DNA of 64,000 bases from CAXMMR01 sp965198995 (GTDB taxonomy: Bacteria; Pseudomonadota; Alphaproteobacteria; Acetobacterales; Acetobacteraceae): positions 1,550,001 through 1,614,000 of the forward strand of contig CBDAQG010000002.1 in NCBI GenBank assembly GCA_965198995.1, in the 5' to 3' direction. This document shows positions 19,938 to 28,153 of this stretch, piece by piece (the stretch's first letter is position 1; every line of letters starts with the position of its first letter). The notes below the pieces were generated by a model that did no database searches, was not told the origin of the DNA, and was given only the letters and a program-made list of their open reading frames with translations. The position numbers and the translations under genes were made by a program.

Positions 19938-21686
19938 CTACTCTGCCGCTTCGCTCAGATGCCCAGCGCCGTCGAGGTCTATCTGGTGGTCGTGCAAGGC
20001 GATGACGCTGTCGCGGTGGGCGATGGACACCAGGGTCGTGTCCGGTAGGCGCTGCCGGAGCATGGCGTAGAGCGCGGCCTCGGCTGCCTGATCCAGTGAG
20101 GCGGTCGCTTCGTCGAGGAACAGCCAGTCCGGGCGGACGAGCAGGGCGCGGGCCAGTGCGAGGCGCTGCTGCTCGCCGGGGGAGAGATGGAGCGTCCAGT
20201 TTTCCTCGTCGTCGAGGCGCGGCGTGAGGGCGGCCAGGCCGACATCGGCGAGGGCGGCGGCGAGGGCGACGGTGCTGATGCTCCGGCTGGAGCCTGGATA
20301 GCAGACGGCGTCGCGCAGGGTGCCGAGCGGCAGGTATGGCCGTTGCGGCAGGAACATCAGCGTGCCGGGCGGCCGCTGCACCTGGCCGCTGCCGAACGGC
20401 CAGATGCCGGCCAGCGCCCGGAACAGGGTGGACTTGCCGGCGCCGGACCGGCCGGTGATCACCGTCGCCTGGCCGGGCGGGATGCGGAACGAGGCGCCGT
20501 CGAGCAGCAATGCGCCGTTCGGCAGGCGCAGCGACACGCCGGACACCTGCAGGCCAGAGCCGTCCGCCCGGCTGGCGCGCATGCCGTCGAGCCGTTCGGC
20601 CTGGGCGCCGGCGATGGCGCGCTGGAAGGTGCCGAGGCGGCCGACGATGGCGCGCCACTCCGCCAGCGCGCTGTATTGGTTGACGAACCAGGAGAGCGAG
20701 CCCTCGACCTCGCCGAACACCGTGCTGATCTGGGTCCAGGTGCCGAGCTTGATCGCGCCGGAGAACAGCCGCGGCGCTGCGACCACCAGCGGGAAGACCT
20801 GCGACACCTCGCTGAAGCCGAAGGTCGCGATGCCGAGGCGCTTCAATCGGTTCATCAGGGCGCGGAAGTTGGTGACGACGAGGTCGAACCGGTTGTCGAG
20901 GCCGACGCGCTCCTCGGCCTCGCCGCCCGACAACGCGATCCCCTCGACGTTCTCGCGCACCCGCATGAGGTTGAAGCGGAAATTGGCCTCGAGGCGCTGC
21001 TGCTGGAACCGCAACGGCACCAACGGGCGGCCGACCAGGTGGGTGACGAGCGTGCTGACCAGCGCGTAGAGGATCGCGACCCAAAGCATGTAGCCGGGGA
21101 TGGTGACGCCGAGCAGGGTGACCGAACCGCCCAGCGTATAGAGCAGGAAGACGTAGCTGAAGATCGAGACGACGTTGGAGATGAAGTCGGTGCCGAGCGT
21201 CAGCGCGTTGTCGGTGAAGGTGTTGAGGTCGTCGGCGATACGCTGGTCGGGGTTGTCGGTGCCGGTCGCCTGTGGGTCGGTTGTCAGACCGATCTGGTAG
21301 TAGGCGCGGTTCGTCAGCCAGTCGCGCGTCAGCTCGTGGGTCAGCCAGGCGCGCCACTTGATCTGCAGCAGTTGCTGGACCCAGACCGTGTAGATGCCCA
21401 TGCCGGTGAGGGCGATGGCGAAGATGGGAAAGCCCGGCATGAACACGCCGTTGGCGTAGCGGTAGGTGAACATGAGCTGCCAGAAGGCGTGGGCGTCGAG
21501 CGCCTGCACCGCGTTGAGTTGCTGCGCCTGCCAGAAGGTCATCGCGACGCCGATGCCGACCTGGGCCAGGTTCAGGACCACGAGCAAGGCCAGGATCAGC
21601 AGGGCGGCGACGCGCTCCTTGGAGTGCAGGAAGTAAGGGCTGAACAGCCGCCAGGCATCGCCCAGAACCGGGCCGAGCTTCGTCAT
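19938..21686 (-). CDS. SbmA/YddA-type ABC transporter, fused permease and ATPase
   Basis: A 582-residue protein. The N-terminal ABC_membrane_2 domain has helices such as VAALLILALLVVLNLAQVGIGVAM, and the family stretch YYQIGLTTDPQATGTDNPDQRIADDLNTF and NFRFNLMRVRENVEGIALSGGEAEE. The ATPase has Walker A GRSGAGKST, signature LSPGEQQRLALARALL and Walker B WLFLDEATASLD. Relatives (E. coli YddA, mycobacterial Rv1819c, BacA-related proteins) are inner-membrane transporters of peptides or cobalamin-like compounds; the substrate here is unknown. It is encoded convergently with recQ across a family 2 repeat. Confidence 0.88.
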   Translation of the reverse strand: MTKLGPVLGDAWRLFSPYFLHSKERVAALLILALLVVLNLAQVGIGVAMTFWQAQQLNAVQALDAHAFWQLMFTYRYANGVFMPGFPIFAIALTGMGIYTVWVQQLLQIKWRAWLTHELTRDWLTNRAYYQIGLTTDPQATGTDNPDQRIADDLNTFTDNALTLGTDFISNVVSIFSYVFLLYTLGGSVTLLGVTIPGYMLWVAILYALVSTLVTHLVGRPLVPLRFQQQRLEANFRFNLMRVRENVEGIALSGGEAEERVGLDNRFDLVVTNFRALMNRLKRLGIATFGFSEVSQVFPLVVAAPRLFSGAIKLGTWTQISTVFGEVEGSLSWFVNQYSALAEWRAIVGRLGTFQRAIAGAQAERLDGMRASRADGSGLQVSGVSLRLPNGALLLDGASFRIPPGQATVITGRSGAGKSTLFRALAGIWPFGSGQVQRPPGTLMFLPQRPYLPLGTLRDAVCYPGSSRSISTVALAAALADVGLAALTPRLDDEENWTLHLSPGEQQRLALARALLVRPDWLFLDEATASLDQAAEAALYAMLRQRLPDTTLVSIAHRDSVIALHDHQIDLDGAGHLSEAAE

Positions 21687-21774
21687 CCTGCGTCCTTACC
21701 TGCCCGCCGCGATGTCGGTCGAGCGGCGCGACTTGCAATGCCGCCTGGCCGGGCGCCCGCTCGGGCCGGCGGGA

Positions 21775-22041
21775 TCAGGCGTCGCTCGACGGCGCCAGCC
21801 GCAGCCGGATCACGCCCTTGACCTCGGCGGCGTCTGAGACTGGCTTGCCCTTGCGCAGGATCTGGATCCGGCCGGACGCGGCGAGCTGGATGGCGACGCG
21901 CCGGATCAGCGTCAGCTCCGCATGCCAGCCCGCGCCGCCGACGAGGCGGGCGGCCTCGCTCGGACAGATGGACTTGTCCACCCCGCGCTGCGTGACGAGC
22001 GCCAGTATGGCCTCTTCGGCCTGAACCGTGCTCGCGACCAT
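21775..22041 (-). CDS. DUF3253 domain protein
   Basis: An 88-residue protein resembling DUF3253: ILALVTQRGVDKSICPSEAARLVG, LIRRVAIQLAASGRIQILRKGKPV and a closing GVIRLRL. The fold is expected to be a small winged-helix-like domain. The role is unknown. It stands between the ABC transporter and the EAL gene with no overlap to either. Confidence 0.75.
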   Translation of the reverse strand: MVASTVQAEEAILALVTQRGVDKSICPSEAARLVGGAGWHAELTLIRRVAIQLAASGRIQILRKGKPVSDAAEVKGVIRLRLAPSSDA

Positions 22042-22196
22042 GGGCAGGCGGTGTCGCGCCGCCTCGCCGGTTGGTCAAGGGCGACACCGCCGGCCGCCGC
22101 AGCGGTTCAGCCTGAATTTGGTCCAGAGCGGGATGCGCCGTCGTATGGCGGGCAGCTTGATGCGGCCAGGCCCAGTCCGCCTGGCCGCATGCTGCT

Positions 22197-23093
22197 CTAG
22201 CCGGCCGCCTTGGCGAAGCCGTGGCTGATCCCGTAGGCGAACTTGTCGGCCGTGAGCGGCTGGCTGAAGAAGTAGCCCTGCGCGGCATCGCAGCCGATGC
22301 CGGCCAGGAAGACGTGCTGCGCCTCCGTCTCGACGCCCTCGGCGATCATCTCCAGGCCCAGCGCGTGGCCGGTGCTGACGACGGCGCTGATGATGGCGCA
22401 GTCCTCGGCATCACGAGGCAGGTCGCGAACCAGCGAGCGGTCGAGCTTCATGGCGGTCAGCGGCAGGCGCTTCAGCGTGAACAGGCTGGCGGCACCGGTG
22501 CCGAAATCGTCGAGCGACAGGCCGACCCCGAGGTCGCGCAAGGCGGCCAGGATCAGCAGCGTCTCCAGATCGTCGTCGAGCAGGACGGGCTCGGTGATCT
22601 CGAGCTCGAGCCGGTCGGGCGGCAGGCCCGACTCGTCAAGCGCCGCCGCCACCTGCTCGAGCAGCGTATGATCCATCATCTGGCGCGCCGAGATGTTGAC
22701 GGAGACGTGCGGCGGCGTGTCACCACCGACGCTGACCGACCATCCCGCCGCTTCGCGACAGGCGGTCATCAGCACCCATGCGCCAACCTCGTTGATGACG
22801 CCGCTGCGCTCGGCGAGCGGGATGAACGAGCCGGCCGAGATCAGCCCACGCTTGCGATGCGACCAGCGGACCAGCGCCTCGGCGCCCAGCAGGGAGCCGC
22901 TGCGCAGGCAGAAACGTGGCTGGTAGTGCAGGAGAAGGCCGTTCTCGTTGAGAGCATGCCGGATGTCTTGCTCCATCCGGCGGCGCTCGGAGATGTCGCT
23001 CTTGGCCTCCACCGGCGCTGAGCCCCGCCGGCGGGCGGAAGCGACTTCGACCTCGTCGATCATTCCGACCGTCTGGTCGGCATATTGAAGCAA
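22197..23093 (-). CDS. EAL-domain cyclic-di-GMP phosphodiesterase
   Basis: A 298-residue protein, essentially one EAL domain: LLLHYQPRF, GAEALVRW (EAL), SVNISARQM, LELEITEP, LSLDDFGTG, MKLDRSLV, EMIAEGVE. The metal and catalytic positions look intact, so it should hydrolyse c-di-GMP. The N-terminal 45 residues (SDISERRRMEQDIRHALNENG) resemble the linker that joins an upstream sensor or GGDEF domain to EAL, so the gene may be a truncated derivative. TTG 23093 has a GGGAG Shine-Dalgarno; ATG 23063 is the alternative start. Confidence 0.9.
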   Translation of the reverse strand: MLQYADQTVGMIDEVEVASARRRGSAPVEAKSDISERRRMEQDIRHALNENGLLLHYQPRFCLRSGSLLGAEALVRWSHRKRGLISAGSFIPLAERSGVINEVGAWVLMTACREAAGWSVSVGGDTPPHVSVNISARQMMDHTLLEQVAAALDESGLPPDRLELEITEPVLLDDDLETLLILAALRDLGVGLSLDDFGTGAASLFTLKRLPLTAMKLDRSLVRDLPRDAEDCAIISAVVSTGHALGLEMIAEGVETEAQHVFLAGIGCDAAQGYFFSQPLTADKFAYGISHGFAKAAG

Positions 23094-23200
23094 GGCAGTG
23101 CTCCCGGCAGTGTCATCCTGCCGATTTACGCGACAACACTGAAGGAAGTGTTAATGCCGCGACGAAGACGGTCCGGCGGAGGCCCGGAGGTGGCGATTGC

Positions 23201-23368
23201 CTACTTGATCTTGGCTTCCCGGAACGGCACGTGCTTGCGCACCACAGGATCGTACTTGTTGAGCTCCATCTTCGTCGTCTTCGTGCGGGCGTTCTTCTTC
23301 GTCACGTAGAAGTAGCCGGTGTCCGCGGTGGAGACGAGGCGGATCTGGATGGTGTTGGTCTTGGCCAT
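23201..23368 (-). CDS. rpmG: 50S ribosomal protein L33
   Basis: A 55-residue L33: MAKTNTIQIRLVSTADTGYFYVTKKN, then RTKTTKMELNKYDPVVRKHVPFREAKIK. It lacks the zinc-binding CxxC pairs, so it is the Cys-free type. ATG 23368 follows a GAGGG Shine-Dalgarno. rpmG next to the rnr-topA-dprA cluster is a familiar alphaproteobacterial arrangement. Confidence 0.97.
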   Translation of the reverse strand: MAKTNTIQIRLVSTADTGYFYVTKKNARTKTTKMELNKYDPVVRKHVPFREAKIK

Positions 23369-23462
23369 GCGACCCTCGAAATGAACAAAGCAGCGCCGCC
23401 CAAAGGGCGGCACTGCCACGCGCTCATAATGCTGCCGAGGCTCGGACCGGTCAAGTCTGGCG

Positions 23463-23557
23463 CCGGCGCGCCCAGACCCGCATCCGCCATGGATGAGAAA
23501 TGGATTTCAAAGGCTCCGCCTTTAATCGGGTCCAGGGGCGAAGCCCCTGGCGTTCCT
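23463..23557 (-). repeat. Family 1 GC-rich repeat, shortened copy
   Basis: The left-half hairpins read on the minus strand (CCAGGGGC-TTC-GCCCCTGGACCC, then ATTAAAGGC-GGA-GCCTTT), joined almost directly to a fragment of the right half (GCGCCCAGACCCGCATCC). The core is missing. It separates rpmG from the S41 peptidase gene. Confidence 0.75.
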
Positions 23558-23564
23558 TGGCTCC

Positions 23565-25154
23565 TCAAGGCGCAAAGCCCAGGCCATCCGGCAGCAGCGC
23601 CGCCTGATACGCACCGCGCCGCTCGGCCACGGCGTGCGCTGCCGCCAGGTCGCCGTCGCTGCCCTCTGCAGCCGGGCACAGGTCTCGGACCGCCAGGATC
23701 TGCGCCGTGCTCAGCGGCGCACGGGCGGTGCGGGAGGCGGCGAGTGCTGCCGCCAGCGTGTCGTGCCCACCTGCCAATCCGTCGAGCTCGACCTGCAGCT
23801 CGGCGTCGCCCAAGCTGGTGCAGACCTGCGGCAGCACGCCCTGGCCCTGGATCGGCCAGCCCAGCGGCGCCAGCACCCGGCTCCAGGTGACGAACAGCTC
23901 GCCGCCATCCGGCAACTGGGTGATCGCCTGCACCAGGCCTTTGCCGAGGGTCGAGCTGCCGAGCACGACGGCGCGGCGCTGGTCGGCCAGGGCGGCGGCC
24001 ATGATCTCGGCGGCCGAGGCGGTGCGGCCGTCGACCAGCACCAGGATCGGCAGGCCATGCGTGAGGTCGCCGCCTTCCACCCGCCACTGATGCGTCGATT
24101 GCGGCGCCCGCCCCATCGTGCTGACGACCAGGCCGCGATCCAACACCAGGGCGACGGCGGTGACCGCCTCGCGCAGGAAGCCGCCGCGGTTGCCGCGCAG
24201 GTCGATCACCAGGGCGCGGGGTGCTGCCGGGTCGAGCAGGCCGGCCTCGATCGCCTGGCTGAGGCGCTGGGCGGTGTTGGCGCTGAAGGCGGTGATGCGG
24301 ATCAGCAGCAGCCCGCCGTCGCGGCCGGTGAACACGGTCTCCGGCGGCACCTGGGTGCGCACCACCGAGATCGATCGCCGCTGCCCGTCACGGCCGCGCA
24401 CCAGCAGCGTCACCGTGGTGCCGTCCGGGCCCTGGATCAGGCCGGCGATGCGCTGCGGGCCCATCCGGGTGGTGGCGCGGTCGTCGACAGCGAGGATCTG
24501 GTCGCCGACGCGCAGGCCGGCCGCCTCGCCCGAGCCGCCCGGCACGACGTCGCCGATCGCGACGTGACTGCCGGGCCCGGCCGCGTGGCCGTCATGCGAG
24601 CCGGCCTCGCGGACCAGCCCAATGCCGGCGCCCGAGGTGCCGCTCAGCGTGTCGCGCTCGCTCTCGGCGCTGGCCGGCGGCTCGTAGCGCGAGTAGGCGT
24701 CCATGTGGCTGAAGATCTCGTCGAAGTAGCGTTGCACGACGCCCTGCGAGCCGGCGGCGCGCACCGCGGCCGAGATCGCCCAGGCCGCGTCATCCATTGC
24801 CGCCGTCGCGTCGGCCCAGCCCGCGAGGTCGTCCTCGGCCGGGGCGGGGCGGTCGAACACCGTCTTGCCGGCGACGACCAGCGAGAGCTTGCCGCCGGCG
24901 AGCGACGGCAGCAGCGCGGCATCCAGGGCGGTGAGGCCGCGCAGGCCGAGGGCGGTGAGCGCCGGCGCGCCGACCGGCTCCAGGGTGCGGGGCGTGATGA
25001 AGGCGAGGGCGGCGGCGAACACCTGGGTTGCCAGCCGGACGTCGAAGTGGCTGCCGGCCTGGCTTGGCGCCAGGTTCGGCAGGGTGGGGCCGAGACCCTG
25101 GGCGTGCAGCGAGGCGGGGGCGAAGGCGACCAGCAGCAGCAGGCAGAGGCTCAG
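23565..25154 (-). CDS. S41 (C-terminal processing) peptidase with PDZ domain, probable CTG start
   Basis: Starting at CTG 25154 the protein has 529 residues and a classic signal peptide (LSLCLLLLVAFAPASLHA, then QG), followed by the S41 N-terminal region (YFDEIFSHMDAYSRYEPP), a PDZ domain (VVPGGSGEAAGLRVGDQILAVDD) and the peptidase core. Catalytic Ser lies in DGRTASAAE and Lys in STLGKGLVQ. It should act in the periplasm. The nearest standard start, GTG 25022, removes the signal peptide, and no in-frame ATG, GTG or TTG was found for about 100 nt above CTG. The CTG overlaps the rnr stop as CTGA. Confidence 0.85.
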   Translation of the reverse strand: MSLCLLLLVAFAPASLHAQGLGPTLPNLAPSQAGSHFDVRLATQVFAAALAFITPRTLEPVGAPALTALGLRGLTALDAALLPSLAGGKLSLVVAGKTVFDRPAPAEDDLAGWADATAAMDDAAWAISAAVRAAGSQGVVQRYFDEIFSHMDAYSRYEPPASAESERDTLSGTSGAGIGLVREAGSHDGHAAGPGSHVAIGDVVPGGSGEAAGLRVGDQILAVDDRATTRMGPQRIAGLIQGPDGTTVTLLVRGRDGQRRSISVVRTQVPPETVFTGRDGGLLLIRITAFSANTAQRLSQAIEAGLLDPAAPRALVIDLRGNRGGFLREAVTAVALVLDRGLVVSTMGRAPQSTHQWRVEGGDLTHGLPILVLVDGRTASAAEIMAAALADQRRAVVLGSSTLGKGLVQAITQLPDGGELFVTWSRVLAPLGWPIQGQGVLPQVCTSLGDAELQVELDGLAGGHDTLAAALAASRTARAPLSTAQILAVRDLCPAAEGSDGDLAAAHAVAERRGAYQAALLPDGLGFAP

Positions 25155-27361
25155 TGACGACGCCCGCCGCGGCGTGGCCGGCCGGGCGCAGGGCGGCCCG
25201 GCGGGCGCGGCGCGTCGTCGTCGGGCGGTCGGTCGGTGGCGGCGAACAGCAGCCCGCCGGTGACCGGGCTCGCCTCGGTCAGCCGCACGGTCAGCGGCTG
25301 CGCCAGGCGGTAGGTCATCCGTGTGCGGCGGCCATGCAGGGCCTGCGCGGCGTCGTCGTGGATCCAGAAGTCGTCCGGAAGGGAGGATAGGGGAATCAGT
25401 CCGTTGGCGCCGCTGTCAAGCACTGTGACAAACAAGCCGAAGCGGGTCACGCCGGAAATGCGGGCGGCAAAGCTGGCCCCTACTTTGTCGGCCATGTAGG
25501 CAGAAAGGTAACGGTCAACCGCGTCCCGCTCGGCCAGCGCGGCGCGGCGCTCGGTGCCGCTGATCCGCCCGGCGATGTCCTCGAACGCGACCGCCTCGCC
25601 CTCCGATAGCGGACCAAGACCGAGCTTGAGGCCGCGGATCAGGGCGCGGTGCACCAGCAGGTCGGCATAGCGCCGGATCGGGCTGGTGAAATGCGCGTAG
25701 CGGCTCAGCGCCAGGCCGAAATGGCCGATGTTCTCCGGGTGGTAGGCGGCCTGGCTCTGGCTGCGCAGGATGGTCTCGTTGACCATCGGCGCAAGGTCGG
25801 TGCCGGCGACGCGGGCGAGCACCCGGTCGAGGTCGCGCGGGTGGATGGTGCCGCCCGGCGGCAGCGAGATGTCCAGCGTGGCGAGGAAGCCGCGCAGGGC
25901 GTCGAGCTTCTCCTCGGAGGGTGGCGCGTGGATGCGATACATCGCCGGCTGGCGCAGCCGCTCGAGCTCCTCGGCCGCGGCGACGTTGGCGAGCACCATG
26001 AACTCCTCGATCAGCTTGTGGCTGTCGAGCCGCGGGCGCGGGGCGATGGCGGCGACCTGGCCGGCCGCGTCGAGCACCACGCGGCGCTCCGGCAGGTCGA
26101 GCTCGAGCGTGCCGCGCCGCTCGCGGGCGCCGAGCAGGGCGCGGAAGGCGGCGTAGAGGGCGTCGATCCGGCCCTCGCCGAGGCCGCCCTTCCCTAGACC
26201 AAGCGTGTCGCCGGCCTCGTGTGCCTGCTGAACCTGCTCGTAGGTGAGCCGGGCGGCGCTGCGCATCAGCCCGCGGCCGAAGCGGTGGCCGGTCTTGCGG
26301 CCTTGCTCGTCGACCTGCATCTCGACGAACAGGCAGCCGCGCGGCTCGTTCGGCTTCAGCGAGCACCAGCCGTTCGACAGCGCCTCGGGCAGCATCGGCA
26401 CCACCCGGTCGGGGAAGTACACGGAGTTGCCGCGCACCCTCGCGTCGCGGTCGAGCGCGGAGTCGGGGCGGACGTAGTGGGCGACGTCGGCGATCGCAAC
26501 GATTAGGCGGAAGCCGCCCTCCACCGCCTCGGCGAACACCGCATCGTCGAAGTCGCGCGCGTCCTCGCCGTCAATGGTGATCAGCGGCAGGTCGCGCAAA
26601 TCGGTGCGGCGGCCGAGCGCGACGCCGCGGGCGCGCTTGGCCTCGGCCAGCGATCCCTCGGAGAACTCGACCGGAATGCCCAGCGTGTGGATGCAGATCA
26701 GGCTGACCGAGCGGGCGTCGCCAACCCGGCCGAGGCGCTCGACGATGCGGGCGTTCTTCAGCCCGTAGGTCGAGGAGGGCAGCGGCGAGGCGAGCACGAT
26801 CTCGTCGCTCTCGGCGTCCAGGCTCTCGCCGGCCGGGATGCGCCACTCGGCCTTGGCGCGGCGGTCGGTGGGCAGCAGCCGGTCCGGCGGGCGGAACACG
26901 CCGAGGATGCGGCCAGGCTCGTCGGTCAGGCGCTTGAGGGTGCGGCCCTCGTAGCGCAGGCCCGTCTGCCCCGGGCGCGTGTTGGCCAGCGGCGTCAACC
27001 GTGCCAGCACCCGCTCGCCGGGCGCCAGCGCCGGCAGGCCGCGCCGCTCGGGCTGCATGAACACCACCGGCGGCGGGCCCTCGCCCTGCCAGTCGACCGG
27101 CTTGGCCACCGGGTCGCCATCCCGATCGGTGCCGGTGACCACCACCACGCAAGCATCCGGCAGCCGGCCCGGCGGGGTGAAGCGGCGGTGACCGGCGGGC
27201 GCCACCTCGCCCTCGTGCTGCAGCGAACGCAGCAGGCCGCGCAGCGCCTCTTTCTGCTCCGGCCCCAGCCGAAAGTGCCGCGCGATCTCGCGCTTGCCGA
27301 CGCGGCCTGGGCTCGTGGCGATGAATTGGCGGAGCGACTCGCGGGAGGGAAGGTCGGGCAC
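25151..27361 (-). CDS. rnr: Ribonuclease R
   Basis: A 736-residue RNase II-family exonuclease. It has an N-terminal winged helix (SLRQFIATSPGRVGKREIARHF), cold-shock domains, the RNB catalytic domain (LITIDGEDARDFDDAVFAE with the metal-binding Asp residues, and YFPDRVVPMLPEALSNGWCSLKP), an S1 domain (ARISGVTRFGLFVTVLDSGANGLIPLSSL) and a short basic C-terminus. It degrades structured RNA 3' to 5'. The GTG start at 27361 gives MPDLPSRESL. Its stop overlaps the proposed CTG start of the S41 peptidase gene. Confidence 0.96.
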   Translation of the reverse strand: MPDLPSRESLRQFIATSPGRVGKREIARHFRLGPEQKEALRGLLRSLQHEGEVAPAGHRRFTPPGRLPDACVVVVTGTDRDGDPVAKPVDWQGEGPPPVVFMQPERRGLPALAPGERVLARLTPLANTRPGQTGLRYEGRTLKRLTDEPGRILGVFRPPDRLLPTDRRAKAEWRIPAGESLDAESDEIVLASPLPSSTYGLKNARIVERLGRVGDARSVSLICIHTLGIPVEFSEGSLAEAKRARGVALGRRTDLRDLPLITIDGEDARDFDDAVFAEAVEGGFRLIVAIADVAHYVRPDSALDRDARVRGNSVYFPDRVVPMLPEALSNGWCSLKPNEPRGCLFVEMQVDEQGRKTGHRFGRGLMRSAARLTYEQVQQAHEAGDTLGLGKGGLGEGRIDALYAAFRALLGARERRGTLELDLPERRVVLDAAGQVAAIAPRPRLDSHKLIEEFMVLANVAAAEELERLRQPAMYRIHAPPSEEKLDALRGFLATLDISLPPGGTIHPRDLDRVLARVAGTDLAPMVNETILRSQSQAAYHPENIGHFGLALSRYAHFTSPIRRYADLLVHRALIRGLKLGLGPLSEGEAVAFEDIAGRISGTERRAALAERDAVDRYLSAYMADKVGASFAARISGVTRFGLFVTVLDSGANGLIPLSSLPDDFWIHDDAAQALHGRRTRMTYRLAQPLTVRLTEASPVTGGLLFAATDRPPDDDAPRPPGRPAPGRPRRGGRRH

Positions 27362-27390
27362 GGGTCAGATATAGAGGGAAGGTAAGGGGA

Positions 27391-27446
27391 AGGAAGGCCA
27401 GGGCTTTGCCCTGGACCCACCAAGGGCCGGCGGCCCTTGGAACCCG
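27391..27446 (-). repeat. Family 1 GC-rich repeat, right half (variant stem)
   Basis: GGCCAGGGC-TTT-GCCCTGGACCC followed by CCAAGGGCC-GGC-GGCCCTTGG. The second stem differs from the usual CTGGGGCC/GGCCCCAG yet pairs fully. It lies 30 nt upstream of the rnr start. Confidence 0.8.
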
Positions 27447-27743
27447 ATCATTTAGCGTGTTCGAACAAGATGTCGGGAGAAAGCGTCCTACTGAACGGCC
27501 GGTGATCCACTCAGCACAGTAAACAGGCGAAGAAGATTGGTTCGTGGCAAGACTAAATCTTCACAGTCCGCTCTGCTGGCTGGCTCTCGCCATCCGGAGC
27601 CTCTGGTCACCGGACGATAGACGGCGACGTTGGGTTGAAGTTTTGCCCTACACAGTCGTGACCAAAGCGGTGATGATTTGATCTGACATCAATGGCGCTC
27701 AAAGCTCAGATCTGATCGTCAGACCTCAAGATCAAATGAGGAC
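27447..27743. other. Lower-GC non-coding islet between rnr and topA
   Basis: About 300 nt with visibly lower GC than the flanks and no credible gene. It contains an inverted repeat ATTTGATCT (27676-27684) / AGATCAAAT (27729-27737) enclosing shorter gatctga/gatcgtcag dyads, just before the small open frame at 27744. The composition suggests recently acquired or decayed DNA. Confidence 0.5.
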
Positions 27744-28076
27744 ATGAGGAAAGAGCTACAAACCTTGCTGGCGGTCGAAGGTGTGTCGAGCAAAGACGGT
27801 CTCAGTCAGAAATTGGACCAGCTCATCGCACGTAATCTTCAGCCTCAGCAGATAATCCCCACGCAAGAGGACGAACTTGCCAAGGCTTTCGTCCTTCTAG
27901 GACCGTGTCTTCCAAACCCGCTGTTCATCACCAGGCTGGAAGACGCTTCTCCAAACTGTGTTTCAAACGCGGTGCCGATTCAGATGGCGTCGAAACGTAA
28001 CGGCATTCAGGCTCCATTCGACGCGATCACCCTTAGCTGCGTCAGCGCGCTCAAACTAAAATCTTGCGCAGCCTAA
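27744..28076 (+). CDS. Hypothetical protein in the lower-GC islet
   Basis: An open frame of 110 codons (MRKELQTLLAVEGVSSKDGL...) that I do not recognise. The first 60 residues are polar and probably helical; the rest is low in recognisable structure and Cys/Ser-rich. A possible Shine-Dalgarno (ATGAGGAC) lies close to the ATG. Codon and base composition differ from all neighbours. It may be a decayed fragment rather than a working gene. Confidence 0.3.
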   Translation: MRKELQTLLAVEGVSSKDGLSQKLDQLIARNLQPQQIIPTQEDELAKAFVLLGPCLPNPLFITRLEDASPNCVSNAVPIQMASKRNGIQAPFDAITLSCVSALKLKSCAA

Positions 28077-28088
28077 ACTTCTAACCAA

Positions 28089-28145
28089 TGCAGGTCTGGA
28101 GGCGCTGCCTCCAGCGGGTCCAGGGCAGAGCCCTGGCCTTTCTTC
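28089..28145 (+). repeat. Family 1 GC-rich repeat, right half (variant stem)
   Basis: GGTCTGGAGGC-GCT-GCCTCCAGC, then GGGTCCAGGGC-AGA-GCCCTGGCC. The first stem (CTGGAGGC/GCCTCCAG) differs from other copies by paired changes. It ends 9 nt from the topA stop and bounds the low-GC islet opposite the copy at 27391. Confidence 0.85.
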
Positions 28146-28153
28146 CGCTTGCC

